From assembly GCA_038210595.1 (NCBI GenBank), contig JBBQWN010000004.1, positions 69,334 to 133,333 of the forward strand: DNA of 64,000 bases, in the 5' to 3' direction. Numbering within the stretch: position 1 is the stretch's first letter; every line of letters starts with the position of its first letter. Source of the stretch: Glacieibacterium sp038210595. GTDB lineage: Bacteria; Pseudomonadota; Alphaproteobacteria; Sphingomonadales; Sphingomonadaceae. Under the pieces are notes generated by a model. That model was not told the origin of the DNA and searched no databases. It was given only the letters and a program-made list of their open reading frames with translations. The translations under genes and the position numbers were made by a program. Shown here in pieces: positions 7,458 to 16,061 of the stretch.

Positions 7458-9083
7458 ATGAGCGAGCAGTTCGATACTATCATCGTCGGCGGCGGCAGCG
7501 CCGGCTGCGTGCTGGCCAACCGCCTGTCGGCGGACCCGTCGCACCGCGTGCTGCTGCTGGAGGCCGGCGGCGACCATAATGCGACGATGATCGACATGCC
7601 CGGCGGGCTGGTCTCGATCATTCCGCCGGAAAAGGACTCGCCCTACGATTGGGGCTTCTGGACGGTGCCGCAGGCGGAGATGGGTGACCGGCGCATGTAC
7701 TGGCCGCGCGGGCGGGCGCTGGGCGGCAGTTCGTCGATCAACGGCATGGTCTATATCCGCGGCCATTCGAGCGATTACGACCGCTGGGCGCAGCTGGGGC
7801 TGACGGGCTGGGGCTGGGCCGACGTGCTGCCCTATTTCCGCCGCGCCGAGCACAGCGAGCGGGGGCCCTGCGACTTCCACGGCGAGGGCGGCCCCTTGCA
7901 CACCTCGACCAAGGCGGCGCTGCCGCACATCCTCAACGACGCTTTCATCGCGGCGGCGCAGCAGGCCGGCTATGCCAAGACCGACGACTTCAACGGCCCG
8001 CAATTCGAAGGCGCTGGCATGTACGACGCGACGATCAAGGACGGCAGCCGCTGGTCCGCGGCGCGTGCCTATCTCGACCCCGTGCGGACACGGTCCAACC
8101 TGACCGTCCGCACCGGCGTCCAGGTCAGCCACGTCACCTTCCAGGGCAAGCGCGCCACCGGCGTCGCCTATACGGCGAAGGGCAAGCCGCAGGCGGTTGC
8201 GGCGCGCGAAGTCATCCTGTGCGGCGGCGCGATCGCCTCGCCGCAGCTGCTGATGCTGTCTGGCATCGGCCCGGCGGAGCATCTGAAATCGCTGGGTATC
8301 GAGGTCGTCCACGACGCGAAGGACGTCGGCGGCAATCTGCAGGACCATCTCGACATGATCGTCCAGTACAGCTGCTCGCAGCCGATCACGCTCAACGGCA
8401 ACGCCGCCTTCCACAAGAAGATCGGTGCGCTGCTGAGCTGGCGGTTCAAGAAGACCGGCAACGCCAGCTTCATGCCGACGCCGGCGGGTGCGTTCCTGTC
8501 GACGCGCGAGGGGCTCGCCGCGCCCGACATCCAGATCCATTTCATGCCGGTGCGCGGCGCGGCGCACGGGGCCGGCACGATGACCGCCGAGCATGGCTAT
8601 CAGATGCACGTCTGCCAGCTGCGCCCCGAAAGCCGCGGCACGATCCGGCTGGCGGCCCCCGACGCCGCCACCGCACCGCTCATCGACCCGCGCTATTTCA
8701 CCGCGCGCGAGGATGTCGAGACGCTGACCGCCGCCGTCCACATCGCCCGCAAGATCGGCAACAGCGCGGCGTTCGACCCGTATCGCAAGGCCGAGCTGTG
8801 GCCCGGCGAGGCGGTCGCTGCCGACCCGGCGGCGCTCAATGCGGCGATGCGGCAGTGGGGCGAAACGATTTACCACCCGGTCGGCACCTGCCGGATGGGC
8901 GTCGATGCCGCCGCTGTGGTGGACGGCTCGCTCAGGGTCAACGGCGTCACCGGTCTGCGCGTCGTCGATGCCAGCGTCATGCCCTATCTGGTCAGCGGCA
9001 ACACCAACGCGCCGACGATCATGATCGCGGAGAAGGCCAGCGACATCATAGCCGCGCACGCGAAGCAGGCGCTGGCGGCGTGA
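7458..9083 (+). CDS. GMC family FAD-dependent oxidoreductase
   Basis: A 541-residue glucose-methanol-choline oxidoreductase. The FAD-binding GGGSAG motif is at 11-16, the GMC signature region GRALGGSSSINGMVYIRG follows near 90, and the catalytic His pair is in the C-terminal YHPVGTCRMG and SGNTNAPTIMIAEKA segments. The closest well-known types are choline and alcohol dehydrogenases, but no betaine genes are nearby, so the substrate stays open. A GGGGAGG ribosome site lies 8 bases before ATG 7458. The stop overlaps the GTG of the epoxide hydrolase gene, suggesting one transcript. Confidence 0.93.
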   Translation: MSEQFDTIIVGGGSAGCVLANRLSADPSHRVLLLEAGGDHNATMIDMPGGLVSIIPPEKDSPYDWGFWTVPQAEMGDRRMYWPRGRALGGSSSINGMVYIRGHSSDYDRWAQLGLTGWGWADVLPYFRRAEHSERGPCDFHGEGGPLHTSTKAALPHILNDAFIAAAQQAGYAKTDDFNGPQFEGAGMYDATIKDGSRWSAARAYLDPVRTRSNLTVRTGVQVSHVTFQGKRATGVAYTAKGKPQAVAAREVILCGGAIASPQLLMLSGIGPAEHLKSLGIEVVHDAKDVGGNLQDHLDMIVQYSCSQPITLNGNAAFHKKIGALLSWRFKKTGNASFMPTPAGAFLSTREGLAAPDIQIHFMPVRGAAHGAGTMTAEHGYQMHVCQLRPESRGTIRLAAPDAATAPLIDPRYFTAREDVETLTAAVHIARKIGNSAAFDPYRKAELWPGEAVAADPAALNAAMRQWGETIYHPVGTCRMGVDAAAVVDGSLRVNGVTGLRVVDASVMPYLVSGNTNAPTIMIAEKASDIIAAHAKQALAA

Positions 9084-10207
9084 CGGTCGAGCCGTTCACG
9101 ATTCCTGTCAACGCCGACGAGGCCGCCTGGGTGCGGGAGCGCGTCGCCGCCTACCGCTTTTTCGAGGAGCTGCCGGGCACGCCGTGGCAGCATGGCGCCG
9201 ACCGGCCGTACATGGAGCGGCTGCGCGACTATTGGCTGAACCACTACGACTGGCCCGCCGCCGCAGCGCACATCGGGCGGTTGCCGCATGTCCGGGTCGA
9301 GGTCGAGCCGGGGTTCAAGCTGCACGCACTGCACCGCCGCTCGTCGCGCCCCGACGCGCGGCCGCTGCTGATCGCGCACGGCTGGCCGGGTTCGATCCTG
9401 GAGTTCCATCAGGTCGTCGAGCGGCTGGCGGAGCCGGAGGACGGCAGCCCCGCCTTCCATGTCGTCGCGCCGTCGCTGCCGGGCTATGCCTGGTCCGACC
9501 GCCCGACCGGCGTGTGGGGGCCGCGCCGCATCGCCGAACTTTACGACAAATTGATGCCCGCGCTGGGCTATGATCGCTATCTCTATCAGGGCGGCGACTG
9601 GGGCTGTGTCATCGGCGGCTGGCTTGGCCTCGACAGCGCGCGGCTCGACGGGCTGCACCTCTCGGGCTTCGGCCTGCGCCCGGCGAACATGGCGCCCGAG
9701 ACGCCCGAAGATATCGCCTGGCTGCAGCAGGCAATGGCGGTCCGCGACCGCGAGACCGGCTATATGCAGGTCCAGGGCACCAAGCCGCAGAGCCTCGGGT
9801 TTGCCATGATGGACTCGCCGATGGGCGTCGCGGCGTGGTTCTGCGAGAAGTTCGTCGGCTGGTCCGACATGGACGGAAAGGTCACTGATCCGCCCTATGA
9901 CATGGACTGGCTGCTGACCAACATCATGATCTACCTGACGACGCGCAGCTTCGCGACCGCCACGTGGATCTACCGCGGCATGTTCCTGGAGGGCGGCTTC
10001 ACCATTCCCGAGGGCCGTCGCATCGAGGTGCCGACCGGCGTCGCGGCCTTCCCGCACGACCTGCTCGCCTTCCCGGCCCGGCACATCGTCGCGCGCGGCT
10101 ACAACATCGTCCACTGGACCAGCATGCCGCGCGGCGGCCACTTCGCCAGCCTCGAGGAGCCGGAGCTGTTCCTCGCCGACGTGCGGGCGTTCGCCGCCGG
10201 CCTGTGA
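9080..10207 (+). CDS. epoxide hydrolase (alpha/beta hydrolase with EHN domain)
   Basis: A 375-residue protein with the N-terminal epoxide hydrolase domain (FTIPVNADEAAW to about residue 110) and an alpha/beta hydrolase core. HGWPGS forms the oxyanion hole, the Asp of GGDWG is the nucleophile, and the catalytic His is in PRGGHFASLEEPELF near the end. It would open epoxides to diols in the cytoplasm. The GTG start overlaps the GMC stop (GTGA), and lipB overlaps its own stop in the same way. The pairing with an FAD oxidoreductase suggests detoxification or breakdown of an alkene- or terpene-derived compound, but that is inference. Confidence 0.9.
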   Translation: MTVEPFTIPVNADEAAWVRERVAAYRFFEELPGTPWQHGADRPYMERLRDYWLNHYDWPAAAAHIGRLPHVRVEVEPGFKLHALHRRSSRPDARPLLIAHGWPGSILEFHQVVERLAEPEDGSPAFHVVAPSLPGYAWSDRPTGVWGPRRIAELYDKLMPALGYDRYLYQGGDWGCVIGGWLGLDSARLDGLHLSGFGLRPANMAPETPEDIAWLQQAMAVRDRETGYMQVQGTKPQSLGFAMMDSPMGVAAWFCEKFVGWSDMDGKVTDPPYDMDWLLTNIMIYLTTRSFATATWIYRGMFLEGGFTIPEGRRIEVPTGVAAFPHDLLAFPARHIVARGYNIVHWTSMPRGGHFASLEEPELFLADVRAFAAGL

Positions 10208-10824
10208 GCATGGAATGGCGGGTCGAGCCCGGCCTGACGCCGTACCCGGACGCCGTCGCGACGATGGAGGCGCGCGCCGCCGCAGTCGCCGACGGTAACG
10301 CGACGGAACTGATCTGGCTGGTCGAGCACCCGCCGCTCTACACCGCCGGCACCAGCGCCGACCCCGCCGAACTGCTCGACCCCGAACGCTTCCCGGTCTT
10401 CGCCAGCGGGCGAGGCGGGCGCTATACCTATCACGGGCCGGGCCAGCGCGTCGTCTATGTCGTGGCCGACCTGAACGCCCGCGGCCGCGACCTGCGCGCC
10501 TATGTCGCCAGCCTCGAAGCCTGGGCGGTGGCGGCGCTGGCGGCGCTCGGCGTGACGGCTTTCACCTTGCCGGGCAAGATCGGGGTCTGGGTGGCGACGC
10601 CGGGTGGCGACGCCAAGATCGGGGCGATCGGGGTCCGCGTCCGGCGCTGGGTGACATTCCACGGCGTCGCGCTCAACGTCGCCCCCGACCTTGCGCACTT
10701 CGCTGGCATCGTGCCGTGCGGGCTCAGCGAGCCGGTGACCAGCCTGGCCGCGCTGGGTGTCGCGGCCGACCGCATGGCGCTCGACCGTGCGCTGGCCGCG
10801 ACGATTCCCGCGCTACTGACGTGA
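10204..10824 (+). CDS. lipB: octanoyltransferase LipB
   Basis: A 206-residue enzyme that moves octanoyl groups from acyl carrier protein to lipoyl domains, the first step of lipoate synthesis. The signature RGGRYTYHGPGQ is present, the catalytic Lys is in GDAKIGAIGVR, and the catalytic Cys is in GIVPCGL. I chose GTG 10204 because it overlaps the preceding TGA, as the preceding gene does; ATG 10210 would shorten the protein by two residues. lipA is not in the window. Confidence 0.95.
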   Translation: MSMEWRVEPGLTPYPDAVATMEARAAAVADGNATELIWLVEHPPLYTAGTSADPAELLDPERFPVFASGRGGRYTYHGPGQRVVYVVADLNARGRDLRAYVASLEAWAVAALAALGVTAFTLPGKIGVWVATPGGDAKIGAIGVRVRRWVTFHGVALNVAPDLAHFAGIVPCGLSEPVTSLAALGVAADRMALDRALAATIPALLT

Positions 10825-10936
10825 GACGCAAGGCCGTTGCAGGCGGACGCCGCCTCGGTTACCCTCACACTGTTCCTCGGGTCGATGCAGACGAGACACG
10901 GCAGGGAGGCGGTTTAAACCACCGCATCAATCGCGC

Positions 10937-10964
10937 TTGAGGGGCGCGCGATATATGCTAATGT
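10937..10964 (+). promoter_or_regulatory. candidate -35/-10 promoter for the small lipoprotein gene
   Basis: TTGAGG (10937-10942), 16 bases, TAATGT (10959-10964), about 80 bases before the lipoprotein start, in an intergenic region (10825-11046) in which I see no gene. The -10 box is weak. Confidence 0.3.
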
Positions 10965-11046
10965 CTACCCCGGTGAGGGGATAAGGGCTAACCAAACCGT
11001 CGCTATCACGCTCGCTCATTAAGACTAACTCAAGGAGTCGATAAAC

Positions 11047-11337
11047 ATGGCAATCAACCTCAAGACCATCGCGCTCGTTGCTGGCGTTGGCCTGGCCGTC
11101 GTCGCTTGCGGCAAGAAGGCCGAGACCACCGACACCACCTCGACCACCACCACCACCGAGGCAGCTCCGGCCGCCGACGCAATGGCGACCCCGCCGGCCG
11201 CCGATGCCACCACGACCGACGCGATGGCGCCGGCCGCTGGTGCCACCGACGCGATGGCTCCGGCTGCTCCGGCCGCCGATGCGATGGCTCCGGCCGACGC
11301 CACCACGACCACGACGACGACCGAAGAGAAGAAGTAA
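11047..11337 (+). CDS. small low-complexity lipoprotein
   Basis: A 96-residue protein. The N-terminus is a lipoprotein signal ending in the lipobox VVAC, with the acyl-accepting Cys at about residue 21 and GKK after it. The rest is nearly all Ala, Thr, Pro, Asp and Met in imperfect repeats (AADAMA, TTTTT runs), ending in EEKK, so it is probably unstructured. The start is well supported: AAGGAG lies 9 bases before the ATG. A strong terminator follows, so it forms a single-gene unit. Function unknown; a periplasmic spacer or surface lipoprotein is possible. Confidence 0.8.
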   Translation: MAINLKTIALVAGVGLAVVACGKKAETTDTTSTTTTTEAAPAADAMATPPAADATTTDAMAPAAGATDAMAPAAPAADAMAPADATTTTTTTEEKK

Positions 11338-11366
11338 GCTTCTCGTCCGGTCATCGGATGCTATGG

Positions 11367-11399
11367 GAAGGGCCGCCGCACTGGCGGCCCTTCTTTTGT
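11367..11399 (+). terminator. rho-independent terminator
   Basis: GAAGGGCCGCC (11367-11377), loop of 5, GGCGGCCCTTC (11383-11393), a perfect 11-base stem followed by TTTTGTT. It ends the lipoprotein transcript. Confidence 0.92.
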
Positions 11400-11424
11400 T
11401 TGAGCCACACTGGGGAGTGAAAAC

Positions 11425-11724
11425 ATGAGCCTCGCAGAGATCACTGAGCAGATGCGCAGCCGCGTCGGCGCCAGCGCCAATTTGAGGAAGTCGGTCAAGT
11501 TCGATTTCGGTGACGACGGCGTCGTCCGCATCGACGACAGCGTTTCGCCCGCCGTCGTCGACAACGAGAACGCGCCGACCGACTGCACCGTCAAGGTCAG
11601 CATGTCGGACTTCACGGACATGGCGACCGGCAAGCAGAACCCGCAGATGGCGTTCATGATGGGCAAGCTGAAGGTCGAAGGCGACATGGGCGTCGCGATG
11701 CAGCTCGGCTCGATCCTCGGCTAA
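11425..11724 (+). CDS. SCP2 sterol-binding domain-containing protein
   Basis: A 99-residue protein that is a single SCP2-type lipid-binding domain: FDFGDDGVVRID, then the CTVKVSMSDF strand, and QMAFMMGKLKVEGDMG, the typical C-terminal hydrophobic region. Stand-alone SCP2 proteins of this size bind acyl chains or acyl-CoA. GGGGAG lies 6 bases or so before the ATG. The acyl-CoA genes of the window are not adjacent, so the ligand is unknown. Confidence 0.87.
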   Translation: MSLAEITEQMRSRVGASANLRKSVKFDFGDDGVVRIDDSVSPAVVDNENAPTDCTVKVSMSDFTDMATGKQNPQMAFMMGKLKVEGDMGVAMQLGSILG

Positions 11725-11799
11725 CAGTCCACCGCTTGGCACCGGGCGCCGGACGGGTCTATGCCGTCAGCCGGAGCCCGTGCCGGGCGGGGAGTGTCG

Positions 11800-12426
11800 A
11801 TGCGTACAAGCTTGTTGACTGGATTGTTGGGCGCGGCCCTGGCCGTCGCCCCGGCATTCGCGGCCCCGGCGAAGAAACCGGCCCGCACGCCCAAACCGCC
11901 GCCGGTACTGACCGTCGAGGCACCACTTGCCGTGGTGCGGGTCAACGGCCAAGTCGTGCCGCAGGCGATCGCCATGAAGGCGATGACGCCGGCCGAGGCC
12001 GAGGCCAATGCCATCTGGAACCTCCGCGCCGGGTTGAACGTCGCCGCGCTGCAGTGCCAGTATTCGCCCTATCTGGCGACCGTGAAGACCTATAACGACC
12101 TGCTCAAGCATCATTCGGCCGAGCTGGCCGCGGCGCAGGCGACGATGCTCGGGCACTTCAAGCGCTACGACGGCACCCGTGCCCTCAACAGCTTCGATCA
12201 GTACACGACGAAGACCTACAACAGCTTCTCGACGCTCGATGCGCAGTTTGCTTTCTGCGTCGCGTCTGCGGGGGCCGGCCGCGGCGCGCTGTTCGTCGTC
12301 AAGGGCGCGCTCGGCAAATACGCCCTCGTCCAGACCCCGATACTGCGCCTGTCGCTGATCCCGCCGGGCCCGCGCTACAGTTTTGCCAGTCTGGTGCCGG
12401 TGCCGCTGCCGCCGGTCGAGGGCTAG
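11800..12426 (+). CDS. hypothetical exported protein
   Basis: A 208-residue protein with a Sec signal peptide (MRTSLLTGLLGAALAVAPAFA) and then a Lys/Pro/Ala-rich linker. The mature part has the segment VNGQVVPQAIAMKAMTPAEAEANAIWNLRAGLNVAALQC and two further Cys that may form a disulfide. I do not recognise a domain. The start at 11800 is preceded by GGGGAG at 5 bases; the ATG at 11761 would add 13 residues before the signal peptide. Its stop overlaps the end of the convergent toxin gene by 4 bases. Confidence 0.75.
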   Translation: MRTSLLTGLLGAALAVAPAFAAPAKKPARTPKPPPVLTVEAPLAVVRVNGQVVPQAIAMKAMTPAEAEANAIWNLRAGLNVAALQCQYSPYLATVKTYNDLLKHHSAELAAAQATMLGHFKRYDGTRALNSFDQYTTKTYNSFSTLDAQFAFCVASAGAGRGALFVVKGALGKYALVQTPILRLSLIPPGPRYSFASLVPVPLPPVEG

Positions 12427-12824
12427 GCTGCCCCGAGACCAACGACCAGGGCGGCATAGGGGCTTTCCGCGCAAACCCTCAGGAACCGGTTGTCGGCCGT
12501 GACCAGCCGCATGTCGCGTTGTTCGGCGAGGGCAAGGTACAGGCAGTCGTAGGCGGAGTGGCCGAGTTCGAGCGCCAGGCGCAACGCCCGCTCGGCGAGA
12601 TCGGGCGTGGTCGGGACGATCGTCACCGTCGCCGCGAGGGTTGCCGCGAACGGCGGCACGACGCTTAACTCACCGCGGCGATGTTTCTTCCAGATCGCGT
12701 TGGCGATTTCGGAGAGCAGCAGTTCCGGCGCGATCAAAACGGCGCGGGTGCCGACTTCGAGTGCCACATCGCTGTCCGCTTCGGCGACCAGCCACTTCAA
12801 CCCCACGCTTGCGTCGACGATCAC
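12423..12824 (-). CDS. PIN-domain toxin (VapC/FitB-like ribonuclease)
   Basis: A 133-residue PIN-domain protein, the usual size for a type II toxin. Asp4 in VDAS, a Glu in LLLSEIANA, and the Asp of SAYDCLYLALAE and of LVTADNRF form the acidic metal site. VapC proteins cut tRNA or rRNA and are held inactive by the antitoxin upstream. The start is the GTG at 12824, which lies in the second copy (in reading order) of a 29-base tandem duplication; the GTG in the first copy opens only a 10-codon mini-ORF. See the repeat at 12805-12862. Confidence 0.88.
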   Translation of the reverse strand: MIVDASVGLKWLVAEADSDVALEVGTRAVLIAPELLLSEIANAIWKKHRRGELSVVPPFAATLAATVTIVPTTPDLAERALRLALELGHSAYDCLYLALAEQRDMRLVTADNRFLRVCAESPYAALVVGLGAA

Positions 12825-12862
12825 CGGCTGTCGACGCTTGCGTCGACGATCACCGGCTGTCG
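12805..12862. repeat. 29-base perfect tandem duplication at the antitoxin-toxin junction
   Basis: Copies at 12805-12833 and 12834-12862 are identical. Each contains, on the minus strand, CCGGTGATCG, where TGA can end an upstream frame and GTG can start a new one. The antitoxin stops in the copy at 12834-12862; the GTG overlapping that stop opens a mini-ORF of 10 codons that ends in the other copy, where its TGA overlaps the real vapC GTG. Confidence 0.97.
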
Positions 12863-13098
12863 CGATCGTCGCGGATCAGCTCCCAACCGGGCGTCTGGAC
12901 CACGCCGGGCACCTTGGCGGCCTCGAATTCGGCCTGCAGCCGGCGCAACATCGCCAGCTTTTCATCGCTGGTTAGCTGTGCCCCCCGCGCCATCGCGGCG
13001 CGCGCTTCCGCCTCCATCGACGTGCCTGCCGCCGACGCGCGGCGCTTCAATGTTTCGATCAGGCTGTCATCGACGTTGCGGAGCAGAAGCTGTCCCAT
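12850..13098 (-). CDS. FitA-like ribbon-helix-helix antitoxin
   Basis: An 82-residue protein with an N-terminal ribbon-helix-helix (LLLRNVDDSLIETLKRRA) as in FitA and related antitoxins, and a C-terminal part (EAEARAAMARG, then residues 50-82) that would wrap the toxin. It should bind its own promoter and the PIN toxin encoded next. Its TGA lies in the first copy of the 29-base duplication, 26 bases before the toxin start, where an undoubled junction would have given a GTGA overlap. Confidence 0.87.
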   Translation of the reverse strand: MGQLLLRNVDDSLIETLKRRASAAGTSMEAEARAAMARGAQLTSDEKLAMLRRLQAEFEAAKVPGVVQTPGWELIRDDRDSR

Positions 13099-13129
13099 GC
13101 AACCATGATAGCAGCCCGCTATCGCAACC

Positions 13130-14158
13130 TCAAGCCGCCTTCTTCAGGTGCCGGCGGCCGAGCAGTTCGGCGATCTGCACAGCGTTCAGCGCCGCGCCCT
13201 TGCGGAGGTTGTCGCTGACGCACCACAGGTTGAGGCCGTGCGGCACGGTCGGGTCCTTGCGGACCCGGCTGACATAGGTCGCGAACTCGCCGACGCACTC
13301 GATCGGCGTGATGTAGCCGCCGTCCTCATGCTTATCGACCAGCATGACGCCAGGGGCCTCGCGCAGGATGCGCTGCGCCTCGGCGACCGACAGCGGGCGC
13401 TCGAACTCGATGTTGATCGCTTCTGAGTGGCCGACGAACACCGGCACGCGCACGCAGGTCGCCGTGACCTCGATGTCGGGATCGAGGATCTTGCGGGTCT
13501 CCACCACCATCTTCCACTCTTCCTTGGTCTGGCCGTCGGCCATGAAGCTGTCGATGTGGGGGATGACGTTGAAGGCGATCTGCTTGGTGAACTTGTGGCT
13601 TTCCTTGGGGTCGCCGACGAACACCGCGCGGGTCTGCTCGAACAGCTCGTCCATGCCCGCCTTGCCGGCGCCGCTGACCGACTGATAGGTCGAGACGACG
13701 ACGCGCTTGATCCTGGCGGCGTCGTGCAGGGGCTTCAATGCGACGACCATCTGCGCCGTCGAACAGTTCGGGTTGGCGATGATGTTGCGCTTCAGATAGC
13801 CGTCGATGGCGTGCGGGTTCACCTCCGGCACGATCAGCGGGACATTATGCTCCATGCGGAACAGCGACGAGTTGTCGATGACGGTGCAGCCCGCCGCCGC
13901 CGCCTTGGGCGCATAGTCCCGCGACACCGCCGACCCGGCGGCGAACAGCGCGATGTCCCAGCCGGCGAAATCGAAATGCTCGATATTCTGGACCTTGAGC
14001 TCGCGCCCGTCCTCGCCGAAATCGATGATGTCGCCCTGGCTGCGCGACGATGCCAGCGCGGCGATCTCGGCAATGGGGAATTGCCGCTCGGCGAGGATGT
14101 TGAGCATCTCGCGTCCGACGCTTCCCGTCGCGCCGACGACGACGACTTTATAGGCCAT
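13130..14158 (-). CDS. asd: aspartate-semialdehyde dehydrogenase
   Basis: A 342-residue enzyme that reduces aspartyl phosphate to aspartate semialdehyde, the branch point to lysine, threonine and methionine. The NADP-binding GATGSVG is at 9-15, and the catalytic Cys132 is in ANPNCSTAQM. The STYQSVSGAGKAG and HSEAINIEFE segments are typical. It is the last gene of the minus-strand run with leuC, leuD and leuB, 50 bases after a PEPxxWA-CTERM gene. Confidence 0.97.
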   Translation of the reverse strand: MAYKVVVVGATGSVGREMLNILAERQFPIAEIAALASSRSQGDIIDFGEDGRELKVQNIEHFDFAGWDIALFAAGSAVSRDYAPKAAAAGCTVIDNSSLFRMEHNVPLIVPEVNPHAIDGYLKRNIIANPNCSTAQMVVALKPLHDAARIKRVVVSTYQSVSGAGKAGMDELFEQTRAVFVGDPKESHKFTKQIAFNVIPHIDSFMADGQTKEEWKMVVETRKILDPDIEVTATCVRVPVFVGHSEAINIEFERPLSVAEAQRILREAPGVMLVDKHEDGGYITPIECVGEFATYVSRVRKDPTVPHGLNLWCVSDNLRKGAALNAVQIAELLGRRHLKKAA

Positions 14159-14208
14159 GTGAAGTCTCCTGAAGCCGCCGACTTAGTGGCGCGGCGGCTC
14201 CGCGGCAA

Positions 14209-14742
14209 CTAGGCGGCGACGGCGCGCGTCCGGCGACGGGCGGCGGTGCCGACAAGTGCGAAGCCGGCGACCATCAGCGCCCAGGCGGCGGGTTCCGGCA
14301 CCGCGGTCAGCGTCCAGTTGCCCGGCACCAGCGACTCCTGGATCTGCGCGAAGTCGAACGCCGCCGCATAGAGCGTGAAGATCGGCTCGAAAGCGATGAT
14401 ACCGGGCGAGTCGAAGCCGAAACCTTCGCTGCCGTCGCAGAAGGCGTTGTCGGTGCAGGCGACGAAGTCGAGCACCGAACCATCGAACGTCACCGTCGGC
14501 GGGGTCGGCTCGCCGTAGATCGTGCTGCCGGTCAGGACATAGTTGAAATGCGGCAGCGCAACACCGCCGACCTTAACGAAATCCTTCACCCCGCTAACGA
14601 GCACGGTATTGTTGTCGCCCTGCAGTGTGCCGGTCAGGCGGCCGGTGACGGTCCCGATGTCCGCGAGATAGGTGAACTGGAACGTCGCCGCCTCGGCGCT
14701 TACCGCCATCAACGCGCACACCGCCGCCATCACCAGTTTCAT
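14209..14742 (-). CDS. PEPxxWA-CTERM sorting domain-containing protein
   Basis: A 177-residue secreted protein: signal peptide MKLVMAAVCALMAVSAEA, a Thr/Gly/Phe-rich body with two Cys in FVACTDNAFCDG that could form a disulfide, and the sorting tail VPEPAAW, hydrophobic helix, ARRRTR. It starts 14 bases after the symporter stop with AGGGAG at 7 bases, so it is probably co-transcribed with the symporter. No sigma-54 promoter is seen before it. The body is not recognised. Confidence 0.9.
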   Translation of the reverse strand: MKLVMAAVCALMAVSAEAATFQFTYLADIGTVTGRLTGTLQGDNNTVLVSGVKDFVKVGGVALPHFNYVLTGSTIYGEPTPPTVTFDGSVLDFVACTDNAFCDGSEGFGFDSPGIIAFEPIFTLYAAAFDFAQIQESLVPGNWTLTAVPEPAAWALMVAGFALVGTAARRRTRAVAA

Positions 14743-14756
14743 CACCGCTCTCCCTG

Positions 14757-16004
14757 TTAAGGGACCGTTGACGCGGTATCGTTGCGCCGTGATGACAGCA
14801 GCGCGGTGACCGCGACATCGGCGGTGACGTTGCCGATGGTGCGGAACAGGTCGGGCAGCAGCTCGACCGCGATCAGCAGCGGCAGCGTCGTGATCGGCAC
14901 CCCCATCGCCAGCGCGATCGGCGCGACGCTGGTGATGAACGACACCTGCCCCGGCAGCCCGACGGCGGCGATCGAGACCGCGAACGCCACCGCGACGCCG
15001 GCCGCCAGCGCCGTCCATTGCAGCTCGATGCCGTGCAGGTGCGCGACATAGACGACGACCGCCAGATTGGCGGGCGCGCTGGTGGCGCGGAACACCGACA
15101 CCGCCAGCGGCAGGATCAGCCGCGTCAGCGGCTCCGGCAGGTGCAGCCCGTCGCGCGCCGCCTCGACCATCGCCGGCAGCGTCGCGATCGACGACTGGGT
15201 GCTGAGCGCCACCACCTGCACCGGCAGCATGGCGCGGACGAAGGTGCCCAGCGGCACCGGCCGCAGCACCGCGACAAGGCCGTAGAGGCCCGCGATCAGC
15301 ACCAGCTGCACCGCGATGACGACGGCGACATAATGCGCCAGCACGCCGATCGCGCCGATCCCGGCGTGCGCGCCGACCAACAGCGCCAGCGCGAACACGC
15401 CGATAGGCGCTAGCCACAGCACCCAGCCGACGAGCACCAGCATGGTCTGCACGACGCCGTCGAAAAAGCCGTTCAGGCTGGCCCGCGGCGCGTCGGGCAC
15501 GCGCGTCGCGGCGAAGGCGAAGGCGAGGCCGAACACGACCAGCGGCAGCATTTTGCCCGCCGCCGCAGCCTCCACGACGTTGGGCGGCACGAAGCTGCGG
15601 AACCAGGCCGCCGCCGACAGCGGTGCCGCCGCCGGTGCCGCACCGCCCGCCGCCAGCAGCGACCGCGCCGCCTCGGCCGGGATCGGCACCAGCTGCAGCA
15701 GCAGCGGCGTGACGACGACGCTCATCGTGCCGCCAAGGATAACGATCGCGGCGAACCACAACAGGCCACGCCCGGCAGTGCGGCTGGCGCTTGCGGTCCC
15801 CGCCGCACTGCCGATGCCGGTGAATAGCAGCGCGAAAACCAGCGGGATGATGGTCATCTGCAGCGCATCGAGCCAGATGCCGCCGACCGGCTCGGCCACC
15901 GAGGCAATGCGCGCCACCGCGTCGGGCGCAGCGAATGCGGCGAGCGCGATCCCGCCCCCAAGGCCAAGTACGAGGGCGACGAAGATGCGGACGGTCAGGC
16001 TCAT
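14757..16004 (-). CDS. dicarboxylate/amino acid:cation symporter (SDF family)
   Basis: A 415-residue membrane protein of the sodium:dicarboxylate symporter fold (DctA/GltP group). It has about eight membrane segments, the SMSV-like Ser-rich loop equivalent in STQSSIATLP, and the conserved GLPGQVSFITSVAPIALAMGVP region near the C-terminus. The likely substrates are dicarboxylates or acidic or neutral amino acids. I prefer ATG 16004, which starts right before the first helix, over the TTG at 16043, although the latter has GCAGGG before it. Confidence 0.88.
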   Translation of the reverse strand: MSLTVRIFVALVLGLGGGIALAAFAAPDAVARIASVAEPVGGIWLDALQMTIIPLVFALLFTGIGSAAGTASASRTAGRGLLWFAAIVILGGTMSVVVTPLLLQLVPIPAEAARSLLAAGGAAPAAAPLSAAAWFRSFVPPNVVEAAAAGKMLPLVVFGLAFAFAATRVPDAPRASLNGFFDGVVQTMLVLVGWVLWLAPIGVFALALLVGAHAGIGAIGVLAHYVAVVIAVQLVLIAGLYGLVAVLRPVPLGTFVRAMLPVQVVALSTQSSIATLPAMVEAARDGLHLPEPLTRLILPLAVSVFRATSAPANLAVVVYVAHLHGIELQWTALAAGVAVAFAVSIAAVGLPGQVSFITSVAPIALAMGVPITTLPLLIAVELLPDLFRTIGNVTADVAVTALLSSRRNDTASTVP

Positions 16005-16061
16005 AGCGACTATGAACGCGGTCTGTCCCGATTCGGCAAACAAGCCCTGCTTCGCTTTGAT

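Noticed and set aside
10911..10920. Palindrome GGTTTAAACC upstream of the lipoprotein gene.
   Set aside because: Ten-base palindromes are expected by chance at this length of sequence and it is not at the promoter.
11116..11337. Repeated Thr, Ala and Asp codons that look like a short tandem array.
   Set aside because: The repeats are irregular and in frame; they code for the low-complexity lipoprotein. They are not a CRISPR array or a minisatellite.
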